Notes under the pieces: model-generated | Seen by the model: the letters and a program-made list of their open reading frames with translations, nothing else | Told to the model about the DNA's origin: nothing | The model's database searches: none | Made by a program: the position numbers and the translations under genes | Assembly (NCBI GenBank): GCA_002720275.1 | Contig: PBHR01000048.1 | Span: forward strand, 1 to 36,239 | Length of the DNA: 36,239 nt | Direction: 5' to 3' | Source: Methanobacteriota archaeon | GTDB lineage: Archaea > Thermoplasmatota > Poseidoniia > Poseidoniales > Poseidoniaceae | Shown: positions 14,937-23,241 of the stretch, in pieces | How positions within the stretch are numbered: the first letter of the stretch is position 1 | How the letters are laid out: every line of letters starts with the position of its first letter

Positions 14937-16007
14937 ATGGCCAGAAAAGAAAAGATGAAACGGTGGGCCACTAATCGTTTTTTAAAAACTTTAGAAAATT
15001 CGAAAGAGATACCAATAATTGATAGGAAAATAGCAGATGACAGGTTGGACACATTATGCACACTTGCAATAATTAGGGCAGGTTTGATTGGTGCAATTTC
15101 AGGAATGTTGGTTTCTTTAATTGCATACTCTTTATATAATTGGGAATCCTCAAGCGATTTGAATAAAATATATGCAAGTATTATAATAGGTGTTGTGGGA
15201 GTATTAACAACATCTATAGAATTATTGTTTATGTATAGAGACTCACTAAATACTGCTGCTAGGATGGCTAAAGTTTTAGAAATACCAGATGAAGAATTAA
15301 ACAAAATAGATGTAGAGCAATCATTGCCTAGATGGCTAATCTATGCTGCTATGGGCGCACCAGGTTATAGAGGATCTCTTTTTGGAATTGACCCATTAAA
15401 AAAAATAGGAAAGTATGGATTAATTATTAGAAAAATATTAATTAAAATACGGATTGTTGGTAGTGCATCACTTTTCAAATCGATTTTAAGACGCATTTGG
15501 GTTAGAATGATTGGAAGGGTGGCAACCAGAGCAACAGTTAATTTGTTAGCCTTGCCCGTATTTGTGATTTTGAATGTATTGGGTATGAGGCACACAATGA
15601 ATGAAATGAGGTCTAGATTAATGGGTTACGAATTAACACCAAAAATAATTAAACATGCATTTCCAGAAGGTATAGAGAACATTTCTCCAAGTATTAGAAA
15701 GGCACTACATGATGGTTTTTCAGAGCAAATAATGACTACTAGGTACATTCATCCCAATCAAATTAGAATCCTTGAATTACTAGGAGAGGAACCAAAAGAA
15801 GTTGGAGTAATATCTAAAAATGACCAGAGAAGGGCTGATCGTTTTTTAATTGCAATTTCAACAATGTCCGGAAAAAACACATCTAGGCATAAAAAATCAA
15901 TAAGAGATATGGAAAATAGATTAGGCCCAGAAGAAACAAGACTTGTTAAAAAAGAGGTTTGGGATGCAATACATGATTTAATGGCATTTAGTAGAGAATG
16001 GAACTAA
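14937..16007 (+). CDS. Membrane protein of unknown function
   Basis: No family firmly recognised. The 356 residues begin with a basic segment (MARKEKMKRWATNRFLK). Two strongly hydrophobic helices follow around residues 43-66 and 78-100. A soluble central part comes next, then a third hydrophobic stretch (NLLALPVFVILNVLGM, about 200-216). The C-terminal third is charged and soluble, ending in a helical region (RRADRFLIAISTMSG to WDAIHDLMAFSREW) that could be an accessory domain. Helix-turn-helix-like spacing in IHPNQIRILELLGEEP may be noted. It starts eight bases after the HBD stop, preceded by GTGGT, so coupling to that gene is likely. A stress or membrane-integrity role is only a guess. Confidence 0.72.
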   Translation: MARKEKMKRWATNRFLKTLENSKEIPIIDRKIADDRLDTLCTLAIIRAGLIGAISGMLVSLIAYSLYNWESSSDLNKIYASIIIGVVGVLTTSIELLFMYRDSLNTAARMAKVLEIPDEELNKIDVEQSLPRWLIYAAMGAPGYRGSLFGIDPLKKIGKYGLIIRKILIKIRIVGSASLFKSILRRIWVRMIGRVATRATVNLLALPVFVILNVLGMRHTMNEMRSRLMGYELTPKIIKHAFPEGIENISPSIRKALHDGFSEQIMTTRYIHPNQIRILELLGEEPKEVGVISKNDQRRADRFLIAISTMSGKNTSRHKKSIRDMENRLGPEETRLVKKEVWDAIHDLMAFSREWN

Positions 16008-16029
16008 TTAAGTACAATATTTTTTATTG

Positions 16030-16037
16030 TATATTTA
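16030..16037 (+). promoter_or_regulatory. TATA-like element upstream of aIF5A
   Basis: TATATTTA is centred about 41 bases before ATG 16075, predicting a transcript start around 16060 and a leader of about 15 bases. A second AT-rich stretch at 16013-16022 could instead serve ATG 16045, so the choice is open. Confidence 0.3.
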
Positions 16038-16074
16038 CACAATTATGATAAGACGTGACCAAAGCCAATTAATC

Positions 16075-16461
16075 ATGCCGGGAACAACAAGGGTGGAGAT
16101 TAGAACATTGAAAGTGGGTCGTTATGTTTCAGTAGACGACAAAGCCTACAAAATACTAAGTATTTCGAAATCAAAGCCAGGAAAGCATGGAAGTGCAAAG
16201 GCTAGGATTGAAATGGAAGATTTATTCACGGGTCAAAAAAAGAGTCATGTAGGCACTGTTACAGATTCTATACATGTTCCTTTAATTGAAAAAGGTTCGG
16301 CAATAATTACGCATATTGAAGGTCAAGAAGTACATGCAATGGACAATAAGACCTATGAAACTTTAATTTTACCGAAAGATGATGAAATGAGCTTAGAATC
16401 GGGTAAAGAAATATTGTGGATGGAAGCATTAGGAAGATATAAAATCACAAGAGATCATTGA
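16075..16461 (+). CDS. Translation initiation factor 5A (aIF5A)
   Basis: aIF5A promotes peptide-bond formation at difficult sequences and in archaea carries hypusine or deoxyhypusine. The modification site SKPGKHGSAKARIE is present, with the modified Lys at residue 37 from ATG 16075. An N-terminal SH3-like part and a C-terminal OB-like part (GSAIITHIEGQEVHAMDN) follow in the usual order. From ATG 16075 (MPGTTRVEIRTLKVG) it has 128 residues, the family norm. ATG 16045 (MIRRDQS) and earlier codons are also in frame. A TATATTTA at 16030-16037 would place the transcript start after 16045 and so supports 16075. GNAT acetyltransferase follows 34 bases later. Deoxyhypusine synthase is not in the window. 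Confidence 0.92.
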   Translation: MPGTTRVEIRTLKVGRYVSVDDKAYKILSISKSKPGKHGSAKARIEMEDLFTGQKKSHVGTVTDSIHVPLIEKGSAIITHIEGQEVHAMDNKTYETLILPKDDEMSLESGKEILWMEALGRYKITRDH

Positions 16462-16495
16462 ATGTTTTTCTACTAGTTAAGTTGTAGTAAGTTAC

Positions 16496-16993
16496 ATGGA
16501 ATCTAATTTAAGATTCAAAATACGCCTAGCAAAGTTAAATGATTTAGAACTAATCACTGAATTTTGGTGGTGTCTAATAAAAGAACAGGAAATATATGAT
16601 GATAGAATTGTCAATTCTGATTTTAACAAACATAAAAGTGTAAATTTTTTGAGGGAAAGAATAGTTAATGGGAATTTATTTGTTGCAGAATCACAAAATT
16701 TAGAAATTTTGGGGTTGGGGACAATTTCAAAAGATTTTCATTTTTTACAAACAAATTTCGAGGTTTGGAATATTGCAGATATTTGGATAAAAAAAGAATT
16801 TCGAAGAAAAAATATAGCTTCGGAAATAATTGAAAGATTGGAAACAGTAGCAAAGGAACAGGGAGCAGATGAAATTAGGTTAACGGTCTATTCTGGGAAC
16901 TTATCTGCAATTTCATTATATCAAAAATTAAAATATAACCCTAAAATCATTACTTTTTCTAAACCCTTATCAACCGATTTGAATACAGATTAA
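16496..16993 (+). CDS. GNAT-family N-acetyltransferase
   Basis: Members transfer acetyl from acetyl-CoA to amines on proteins or small molecules. The 165 residues show the GNAT order: an N-terminal strand-helix (RFKIRLAKLNDLELITEFW), a central strand with a beta bulge (IADIWIKKEFRRKNIASEII, a degenerate form of the R/Q-x-x-G-x-G/A acetyl-CoA loop), and motif B (IRLTVYSGNLSAISLYQKLKY), where LYQKLKY matches the usual Y..G/K.F region. The loop lacks the standard glycines (RRKNIA), so binding may be altered. The substrate is unknown. It lies 34 bases after aIF5A on the same strand. Confidence 0.85.
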   Translation: MESNLRFKIRLAKLNDLELITEFWWCLIKEQEIYDDRIVNSDFNKHKSVNFLRERIVNGNLFVAESQNLEILGLGTISKDFHFLQTNFEVWNIADIWIKKEFRRKNIASEIIERLETVAKEQGADEIRLTVYSGNLSAISLYQKLKYNPKIITFSKPLSTDLNTD

Positions 16994-17005
16994 TCAAGGG
17001 CAAGG

Positions 17006-17023
17006 GTATTGAAGTGGCAATAC
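17006..17023. repeat. Short interrupted palindrome before the OPT transporter gene
   Basis: GTATTG (17006-17011) and CAATAC (17018-17023) form six-base inverted repeats around AAGTGG, 22 bases upstream of the transporter ATG. In AT-rich DNA an arm this short can arise by chance. Confidence 0.25.
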
Positions 17024-17045
17024 TTGGAGTGATTTGAGGGATTAA

Positions 17046-19427
17046 ATGGCTGTCGAAAAATCAGCATATCGTCAACCTGTCACACCTGAAGGTTTGAAGG
17101 CAATTGAAAAGAAGACGTTAACTTGGCTTGATGACGATATGTATAACAACTTTAATACGGGATTATTAGAGCAATATCTAGAAGAAAAGAATCTAGAAGA
17201 TTCATACGAAGTAAGTCATTGGGAGACAAAAAAAGTTGCTATTGGTGTTTTGATAGGTTCCGTTTTTGCTGGAGTTACAGCATATATTGGATTAAAAATA
17301 GGACTTGCTATTTCAGCAGCATGGTATGTTGCTTATTTACTTGGAATGGCTTTGAAATGGACTCCCTCCGAGATTAATATTGCAACATCAGCAACAACTG
17401 GAGCAACTCATGCAAGTACAGGTTTTATTTTCACATTCCCAGCAATATTTTTACTTGCTCAAACGGGACCTACAGCAAGATATATGGTCGGTGATGGAAA
17501 CTTAATTAGTGATCCAAATGTGTGGCAATTAGCATTTATTGGAATAGTTGCTTCAATGTTTGCTGGATTCTTAGGTGTAATGTATTTTATCATTTTCAGA
17601 AGGGTTTGGTTAGTCGAGGACCCTTTGCCAATGCCTGGTTTTGAAGCAACCATGAAATTATTGGATATTACTAGCGATATAACATCCGGTGCACAAGAAA
17701 AAGCAAAAGAATCTTTAGTTACGGTGGGTCTTTGGACTTCTTTGACAATGTTATTTTTATTTTTGATAGAATATCCCTTGATTTGGGGTAAAGAAATAAA
17801 AACAACTCTTGTAGATTGGATTGCTGATTTCTTCAGTGTTGGTGACTGGGGGTTATCTAGTGTTTATAGCCATGGTATTATTCATCAACCTAGTTTAATT
17901 AGTGATGGTTCATATACGAAATATCATCAAGGTGGGAACCCTATAATGAATGGTTTTGCGCATACATATTTGGGTATTTATTTATCTCCTTCTTTATTTG
18001 CAATAGGTTGGTTTATGAAATTTAGAACTGCTTTACTTGTTTCTCTAGGGACCTTAATGGCTTGGTTTTGGTTAATACCAATGGCGGTAATGACCGATGT
18101 AACTGTTTATGACCCCTCACTACAAACTTCACTAAGATTATCAGATTATTTGGCATTAGGTGGAGGTTCTGCACCATTACAGATGTTGGCTTTTACAAAA
18201 ACAGTGAGAATTATTGCAATTGGAGCAATATTGGGTGGGGGCTTGTTTGGTTTATTCAAAATGTGGCGTACTTTCGCAACTATTGGTGCCGACATTAAGG
18301 GTGCTTTCAGAGGAGAAGATGTCCAAGAATATACAGAAGGTAAAGGTTGGTATGAATGGCCTTTAACTCACCTTCCAATCTTTATGTTAATTACATTTGT
18401 TGCAATGATAATTGTATTTACTTTAGGTGGTTTTGGAATATTGCCAAGTTTAATATTTACGATAATTCTGTTACTTACAACATTTTTCTTGGGTGCTATT
18501 GCAGTAAGGGTGATGGGTGAAACTGGTATTGAACCCGTTTCCGGAACATCATTTATTGTATTACTTATGTTAATGGGGATTTTCTTATCCTTTGGGGACA
18601 CATTCGGTTTAACTCAACAAGATGCGATCCTTTTGGGGTTGGTGGGAACTACCGTATTTGGTAGCGCAATTTCAATGAGCGGGACCGTAGTTCACGATTA
18701 CAAAGTCAGTTTATACATTGGAAATAGACCCTATCATATTTCAAAAGGAAATATTTTCGGAGTAGTTCCAGGTGCGATTTTAGGAGCGGGAGTTGCAATT
18801 TTCCTTTCTATGTTATTGGCTAATGGAAGTATTAATTTAGAGGCTCCTCAAGCAAATGCATTTGCAACATTCACAATATTATTGGCAGAAAGACAAGGTG
18901 ATATGGGATTATTGCTTTTAGGTGTCCTTTTAGGGGCTTTTGTGGAATGGGCTACAGGAATGGGAACCAGTTTCGGATTGGGTATGTATTTACCTGCTTA
19001 TTACACATTCCCATTCCTAATTGGTGGTTATGCTAGAGATTATTGGGAAAAGAATAAACTTCAACCAAAAATAGATATTATTAAAGAAAAGGAAGGTAGC
19101 AAAAATGCTGAAAGAGCACGTGCTTTAGCTTTATTAACCACATTTATGATTGGAGCCGGTATGCTAACCGGTGAAGCCTTCTTCGGTACTGAAGGAGCAA
19201 TAATGTCTTTCATAGACACTTTAGGTTCATCTCCCGCGACCTATGATGCTGCAGGAAATATCATAGAGCAAGCAAAAGACCCTCATGTTAAAAATATGTT
19301 TAAAGACAATTGGCCATTTGTAAGGCTTGGTGCATTTGTTGCATTAAATGCTGCATTAGCATATATTATTTATGAAATGTTTAGGAGAATTGGCGTTTTT
19401 GGAAATGAAGTAAAGTCTGATGCGTGA
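17046..19427 (+). CDS. OPT-family oligopeptide transporter
   Basis: This large transporter of 793 residues probably imports short peptides by proton coupling; related members carry metal-siderophore complexes. After a soluble N-terminus of about 60 residues come many hydrophobic helices (about 14-16). Characteristic stretches include AYIGLKIGLAISAAWYVAYL in the first helices, SATTGATHASTGFIFTFPA, AVRVMGETGIEPVSGTS and MGTSFGLGMYLPAYYTFPF near the end. GAGGG ends five bases before ATG 17046, a fair ribosome-binding site. Its 3' end overlaps the EamA permease gene by eight bases, so the two are translated from one mRNA. Together with proline iminopeptidase upstream it fits growth on peptides. 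The precise substrate is not decided by the sequence. Confidence 0.93.
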   Translation: MAVEKSAYRQPVTPEGLKAIEKKTLTWLDDDMYNNFNTGLLEQYLEEKNLEDSYEVSHWETKKVAIGVLIGSVFAGVTAYIGLKIGLAISAAWYVAYLLGMALKWTPSEINIATSATTGATHASTGFIFTFPAIFLLAQTGPTARYMVGDGNLISDPNVWQLAFIGIVASMFAGFLGVMYFIIFRRVWLVEDPLPMPGFEATMKLLDITSDITSGAQEKAKESLVTVGLWTSLTMLFLFLIEYPLIWGKEIKTTLVDWIADFFSVGDWGLSSVYSHGIIHQPSLISDGSYTKYHQGGNPIMNGFAHTYLGIYLSPSLFAIGWFMKFRTALLVSLGTLMAWFWLIPMAVMTDVTVYDPSLQTSLRLSDYLALGGGSAPLQMLAFTKTVRIIAIGAILGGGLFGLFKMWRTFATIGADIKGAFRGEDVQEYTEGKGWYEWPLTHLPIFMLITFVAMIIVFTLGGFGILPSLIFTIILLLTTFFLGAIAVRVMGETGIEPVSGTSFIVLLMLMGIFLSFGDTFGLTQQDAILLGLVGTTVFGSAISMSGTVVHDYKVSLYIGNRPYHISKGNIFGVVPGAILGAGVAIFLSMLLANGSINLEAPQANAFATFTILLAERQGDMGLLLLGVLLGAFVEWATGMGTSFGLGMYLPAYYTFPFLIGGYARDYWEKNKLQPKIDIIKEKEGSKNAERARALALLTTFMIGAGMLTGEAFFGTEGAIMSFIDTLGSSPATYDAAGNIIEQAKDPHVKNMFKDNWPFVRLGAFVALNAALAYIIYEMFRRIGVFGNEVKSDA

Positions 19428-20400
19428 GTATATGGACGGAATGGTTGACAAGTCAAAACCACCTCTTTATGCTTGGTTTGTCTTGGCAACTTCAATAATT
19501 GCGGTTTCAAGTGCTGGTGCCGTATTTCAAATGATTGATTCAGTACCTCCTTTATTACGTGCATCTTGGAGGTTACAAGCAACTGCGTTGATATTATTCC
19601 CGCTTGCAATTGTGCAATTTAATCAATTAGATAATGATAGTATAAGCCGTGTTTTTAAAAAAAGTAATATTGCTTTAATATTATTTTCTGGTGTATGTTT
19701 GTGGCTACATTTTGGCAGTTGGGTTTGGTCTTTAGATCATACAACCCTTCCGCGTAGTTTGCTTTTTGTAACGTCACACCCTCTTGTGATAGTGGTTGGT
19801 TTATGGCTGATAAATAAGCCAGTTGAAAGAAGATCCTCTCAAGGGGCAATAATTGGTTTTTTAGGTGCTGCAATCATAATTGCAGGTGTTGAATCTGAAG
19901 GAGAAGCTTCTTTGGTGGGTGATTTAGCAGCCTTTTTAGGAGCAATTACTGTTGTTGGTTACTTTACTGTAGGTAGACTAATGAGGTCTTGGATGCCCTT
20001 GTTTGTTTATGCATTTCCTGTAACTCTTTTGGCAGCAATCCTTCTGGGAATATCTTCACTTGTTGCTGAAGGAACTACAATTAATGGGATTGATGAATCA
20101 TCATCTATTGCATTATTTGGTTGGTTGAGTATGGCATGGCTGCCATATGTTGCATATTTGGCAATAGGCCCGGGCTTAGTAGGGCATACAGGTATAAATG
20201 GAGTTTTGAAATGGTTTTCACCATTATTAATTTCAGTTTGTTTGGTTATGGAGCCACTTATTGGATCTTTGATTGGATATCTCTTTATTTCAACAGAAAT
20301 ACCGGGTTGGGAAACTCTATTTGGAGGCGCATTGCTTATCGTAGGCACATTAATGGTCACAACCTCACAGCATTCTACATCTGTTATGGAGGGTGAATGA
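19420..20400 (+). CDS. EamA/DMT-superfamily permease
   Basis: This predicted transporter of the drug/metabolite superfamily has 326 residues and about ten membrane helices in two EamA repeats. The first repeat spans roughly residues 17-150 and the second 160-320. Motif-like parts include SVPPLLRASWRLQA after helix one and LDHTTLPRSLLFVTSHPLVIVV in the fourth helix region. Substrates of the family are amino acids, nucleotide sugars and exported metabolites; none can be chosen here. ATG 19420 overlaps the OPT gene end by eight bases. ATG 19432, just after that stop, is an alternative. SurE follows, its longest frame overlapping by eight bases. Confidence 0.88.
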   Translation: MREYMDGMVDKSKPPLYAWFVLATSIIAVSSAGAVFQMIDSVPPLLRASWRLQATALILFPLAIVQFNQLDNDSISRVFKKSNIALILFSGVCLWLHFGSWVWSLDHTTLPRSLLFVTSHPLVIVVGLWLINKPVERRSSQGAIIGFLGAAIIIAGVESEGEASLVGDLAAFLGAITVVGYFTVGRLMRSWMPLFVYAFPVTLLAAILLGISSLVAEGTTINGIDESSSIALFGWLSMAWLPYVAYLAIGPGLVGHTGINGVLKWFSPLLISVCLVMEPLIGSLIGYLFISTEIPGWETLFGGALLIVGTLMVTTSQHSTSVMEGE

Positions 20401-21265
20401 ATTGGATTGTATTTTTATTACAAATGATGATGGATTGTGTAAGGGACTTGAGTCATTAATTACTGACTTACACGCATATAAAATACCACTATTTGTTGTT
20501 GTTCCGAGTAAAAATAAATCAGCATGCTCAATGTCAATTTCATTAAGAGAAAAAATGAGATTGTCTAGGAGAAAAGAAGTTGAAAAGAATTTAGACAAAG
20601 GACTTGCTCCATTAAGGGTGTATACTTTAGAAGGAACTCCTGCAGACTGTTCTTTGTTTATTGAATATGCTAAAGGAACAGAGGTATTAGGTAATTTCAA
20701 TCCCGTTTTTGCAGTAAGTGGTATCAACCATGGAGCTAATCTGAGCCACGATATATTGCATAGTGGTACTGTTGGAGGTGCTCGACAATGTTCAATGTCT
20801 GGGATTCCAAGTATTGCTTCTAGTTATTGTGAACATGGAGGCGGTGATGTTGGTATTTCCGCAAAATTAACATCAGAGATCTGTTTTAATTTATGGTTTA
20901 AGAAAGACCATTTAGATGATTTAGAAAAATCTTTTTACTCTGGAAATCTTTTTCTGAATTTAAATATTCCAAAGGATTGTAATGGTGTTTTTAAATATGG
21001 TCTCTTGGGTATTAGAGATTATAAAAACGCTTTAGCGATTAATTCTATAGAAAATTTAGATGAATTAGAAGTAAAGTTTGATGGCCCAAATATAATTGAA
21101 GAGAATATAGAAAAAACAGATGTTTTCAATGTCAATTCAAAATTTGCATCGATTTCATTAATTCCCACTTGGCCTTACTCTCATCCTCGATTTCCAAATC
21201 AAGAATTAATTAATTCACTTGAAAATATTAATTCTGTTGAGGATTTATCTTGGATTTTTTCTTAA
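20393..21265 (+). CDS. surE: 5'/3'-nucleotidase SurE
   Basis: SurE is a metal-dependent phosphatase acting on nucleoside monophosphates, found in bacteria and archaea. The metal site TNDDG near the start, the GTPADC motif and the SGINHGANLSHDILHSGTVGGAR signature are all intact. At 290 residues it is a little longer than bacterial SurE (about 250), with extra C-terminal sequence. GTG 20393 gives the longest frame. A TTG at 20402 may be the true start, because GGAGG (20388-20392) abuts the GTG but stands nine bases before the TTG. With the TTG, TNDDG follows after six residues, as in typical SurE. The stop shares TTAA (21262-21265) with the convergent trmY stop. Confidence 0.93.
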   Translation: MNELDCIFITNDDGLCKGLESLITDLHAYKIPLFVVVPSKNKSACSMSISLREKMRLSRRKEVEKNLDKGLAPLRVYTLEGTPADCSLFIEYAKGTEVLGNFNPVFAVSGINHGANLSHDILHSGTVGGARQCSMSGIPSIASSYCEHGGGDVGISAKLTSEICFNLWFKKDHLDDLEKSFYSGNLFLNLNIPKDCNGVFKYGLLGIRDYKNALAINSIENLDELEVKFDGPNIIEENIEKTDVFNVNSKFASISLIPTWPYSHPRFPNQELINSLENINSVEDLSWIFS

Positions 21266-21849
21266 TCCATATTGTAATGAATTATTGATATTACACTATG
21301 ACCTTGTATCCATTGATCTCCCACTGAAATCTTTTTTGTTCTAGAGAGTAAATTTTTTTCATCATCTGAAAAGGGTTTATCGTCAGAAATGACAAATCCA
21401 ATATTATTTTTAAATTTGGGAATTAAATCAATCTTTTTACCTGTAAGGTCCAAATGAAAAGCATCTATTTCTGAATTGTCCCATTCTTCTAATGTTTCTT
21501 TTAATCCTCCTTGTCCATGAAAAACTCCAGTTTGAACTTCTTTTTTTATCCCAATTGGTGGTAGTGGCGATTGTAATATTTTGGATAGATGCCCTGCAAT
21601 ACTTCTATCGTCTGAATGAATGCCCCTTACTTTTGATCCATCAATCCAAATTCTCCTAGGTGGCTTTTCACCCCCTTGGAGATGTAAAATAACTTCAACA
21701 TCACTTCTAATCCCATGTGAGAGGAATAATGCAGAATTTAAAGATCTAAGGAGAACATCTAATCTTCCGCAAGAACCTGCTAAATCATTAAGATTTAGTT
21801 TACCATGACTTGGGACTCTATGCCCAATCAATGCAAATTTTTTTGACAT
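21262..21849 (-). CDS. trmY: tRNA (pseudouridine54-N1)-methyltransferase TrmY
   Basis: TrmY methylates pseudouridine 54 in the T loop of archaeal tRNA, following Pus10, using SAM. The family pattern is clear: FALIGHRV at the start, LNDLAGSCGRLDVLLRSLNS, LFLSHGIR, then PPRRIWIDGSKVRGIHSDDRS with SIAGHLSKIL, and a C-terminal SPOUT knot region ending QWIQGHSVISIIHYNMD. The 195 residues match archaeal TrmY. Note that the two tRNAs in this window both have TTC-type T loops, the substrate region. It starts eight bases after the SRP54 stop and is the last gene of the get3-like/srp54/trmY operon. Confidence 0.92.
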   Translation of the reverse strand: MSKKFALIGHRVPSHGKLNLNDLAGSCGRLDVLLRSLNSALFLSHGIRSDVEVILHLQGGEKPPRRIWIDGSKVRGIHSDDRSIAGHLSKILQSPLPPIGIKKEVQTGVFHGQGGLKETLEEWDNSEIDAFHLDLTGKKIDLIPKFKNNIGFVISDDKPFSDDEKNLLSRTKKISVGDQWIQGHSVISIIHYNMD

Positions 21850-21857
21850 TTATCCAC

Positions 21858-23216
21858 CTACATAGATAAATCTTCAAAATCACCAGACTTCATCATTTTC
21901 CTCATTTGTTTGGACATTTTTCTATTTCCTTGAATGCCCTTCATCATTTTTCTACTTTTGTTCCATTGAGCAATTAATTCCCTTACATTTTTTTCAGTTA
22001 CTCCAGAACCTCTGGCAACTCTCTTGATTCTTTCAGCCTTCAGTACTTGTGGGTTGTTTTTTTCATGTTCAGTCATTGAATCCATTATTGTTCTATACCT
22101 TTCTAAGTTAGATTGCATCTCTTCCTTTTGCTTCCTGCTCATTTGACCCATTCCTCCAAACATCCCTGCTGGAAGGAATGATAGGAATTTGTCTAAAGTA
22201 CCTATCTTTGACATCATGTCCATTTGCGTATACATGTCATTTAGTGTGAATCTTCCACTCATCATCCTTTGGGTTAATCTCATCGCTTCAATTTCATCCA
22301 TATCTTCAGGAGCAAGATCAATCAAACCTTGTATGTCTCCCATTCCTAGAAGCCTACTTATGAATCGATCTGATTCAAATTTTTCAATATCCTTTACATT
22401 TTCACCTTCACCAGTAAATAGAATTGGAGATCCCGTAGTTGCCACTGCGGAAAGTGCACCACCACCTCTTGCAGTACCATCAAGTTTAGTCACTATTACT
22501 CCAGTTACATCTACTAAATCATTGAATGAAGCAGCAACAGGCCCTGCAGCTTGACCAACTTGTGCATCAATCACCAATATTCTTTCATTAGCATTAACTA
22601 ATTCACTCATATCCTTTAATTCCTTCACGAGTTCTTCGTCAAGTTGGTGCCTACCAGCGGTGTCTATAATTAGAATATCAACATTAGAGTGTTTTTCAAT
22701 TCCTCTTTTGACAATATCAACAGCATCTTTAGATTCTGGGTCACCAAAAACCTTTACATTTGTTTTTTCCAGTAATTGCGATAATTGCGAAAAAGCACCA
22801 GGTCTGTGAACATCAGCTTCAATTACGGCTACATCTGCTTGTTTTTTTGTAGCCCACCAATTGGCTAATTTTGCCGTTGTAGTTGTTTTACCTTGACCAT
22901 AAAGGCCCACCATCATTATTGTTTGCCCTCTTGGAGGTATTTCTTTGGGCGGACCTAACAACCTTACTAATTCGGTATAAAGAATATTCATCGCATGTGT
23001 TTGAAGTGTTATGCCTGGCCTCGGCTCATCTTCTTTCATTTTCATAGACAATCTTTCTGTTAATTCTTTAGTTTGCCTGACATTAAAATCGGCTTCTTGA
23101 AGTGCTCGTCTTAATGATTTGATCATTTCTTGTAATTCAGCCTCATCCAGTCTTCTTTTCCCTTTAATTTTAGACAATGCAGAAAAAATTCCCTTTCGAA
23201 GCCCCTCGAGTGCCAT
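21858..23216 (-). CDS. srp54: Signal recognition particle protein SRP54
   Basis: SRP54 binds signal sequences and 7S RNA and targets nascent membrane and secreted proteins to the membrane through its GTPase. An N-terminal helical bundle precedes the GTPase domain, with the P-loop GLYGQGKTTTTAKLA, DTAGRHQLDEELVKE, TKLDGTARGGGALS and the GDIQGLIDLAPE region. The Met-rich M domain follows from about residue 300 (many Met, including MGGMGQMSRKQKEEM and KMMKGIQGNRKMSKQ). I prefer ATG 23216 (MALEGLRKGIF, 452 residues), since the four extra codons from TTG 23228 do not match the family. It follows the Get3-like gene by 25 bases. The pair suggests a shared membrane-protein biogenesis operon. Confidence 0.96.
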   Translation of the reverse strand: MALEGLRKGIFSALSKIKGKRRLDEAELQEMIKSLRRALQEADFNVRQTKELTERLSMKMKEDEPRPGITLQTHAMNILYTELVRLLGPPKEIPPRGQTIMMVGLYGQGKTTTTAKLANWWATKKQADVAVIEADVHRPGAFSQLSQLLEKTNVKVFGDPESKDAVDIVKRGIEKHSNVDILIIDTAGRHQLDEELVKELKDMSELVNANERILVIDAQVGQAAGPVAASFNDLVDVTGVIVTKLDGTARGGGALSAVATTGSPILFTGEGENVKDIEKFESDRFISRLLGMGDIQGLIDLAPEDMDEIEAMRLTQRMMSGRFTLNDMYTQMDMMSKIGTLDKFLSFLPAGMFGGMGQMSRKQKEEMQSNLERYRTIMDSMTEHEKNNPQVLKAERIKRVARGSGVTEKNVRELIAQWNKSRKMMKGIQGNRKMSKQMRKMMKSGDFEDLSM

Positions 23217-23241
23217 TACAATTGGCAAAACATCTACTCTT

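Noticed and set aside
20007..20396. Frames at 20007-20360 (-) and 20121-20396 (+)
   Set aside because: Both lie inside the EamA permease gene in other frames and lack family features.
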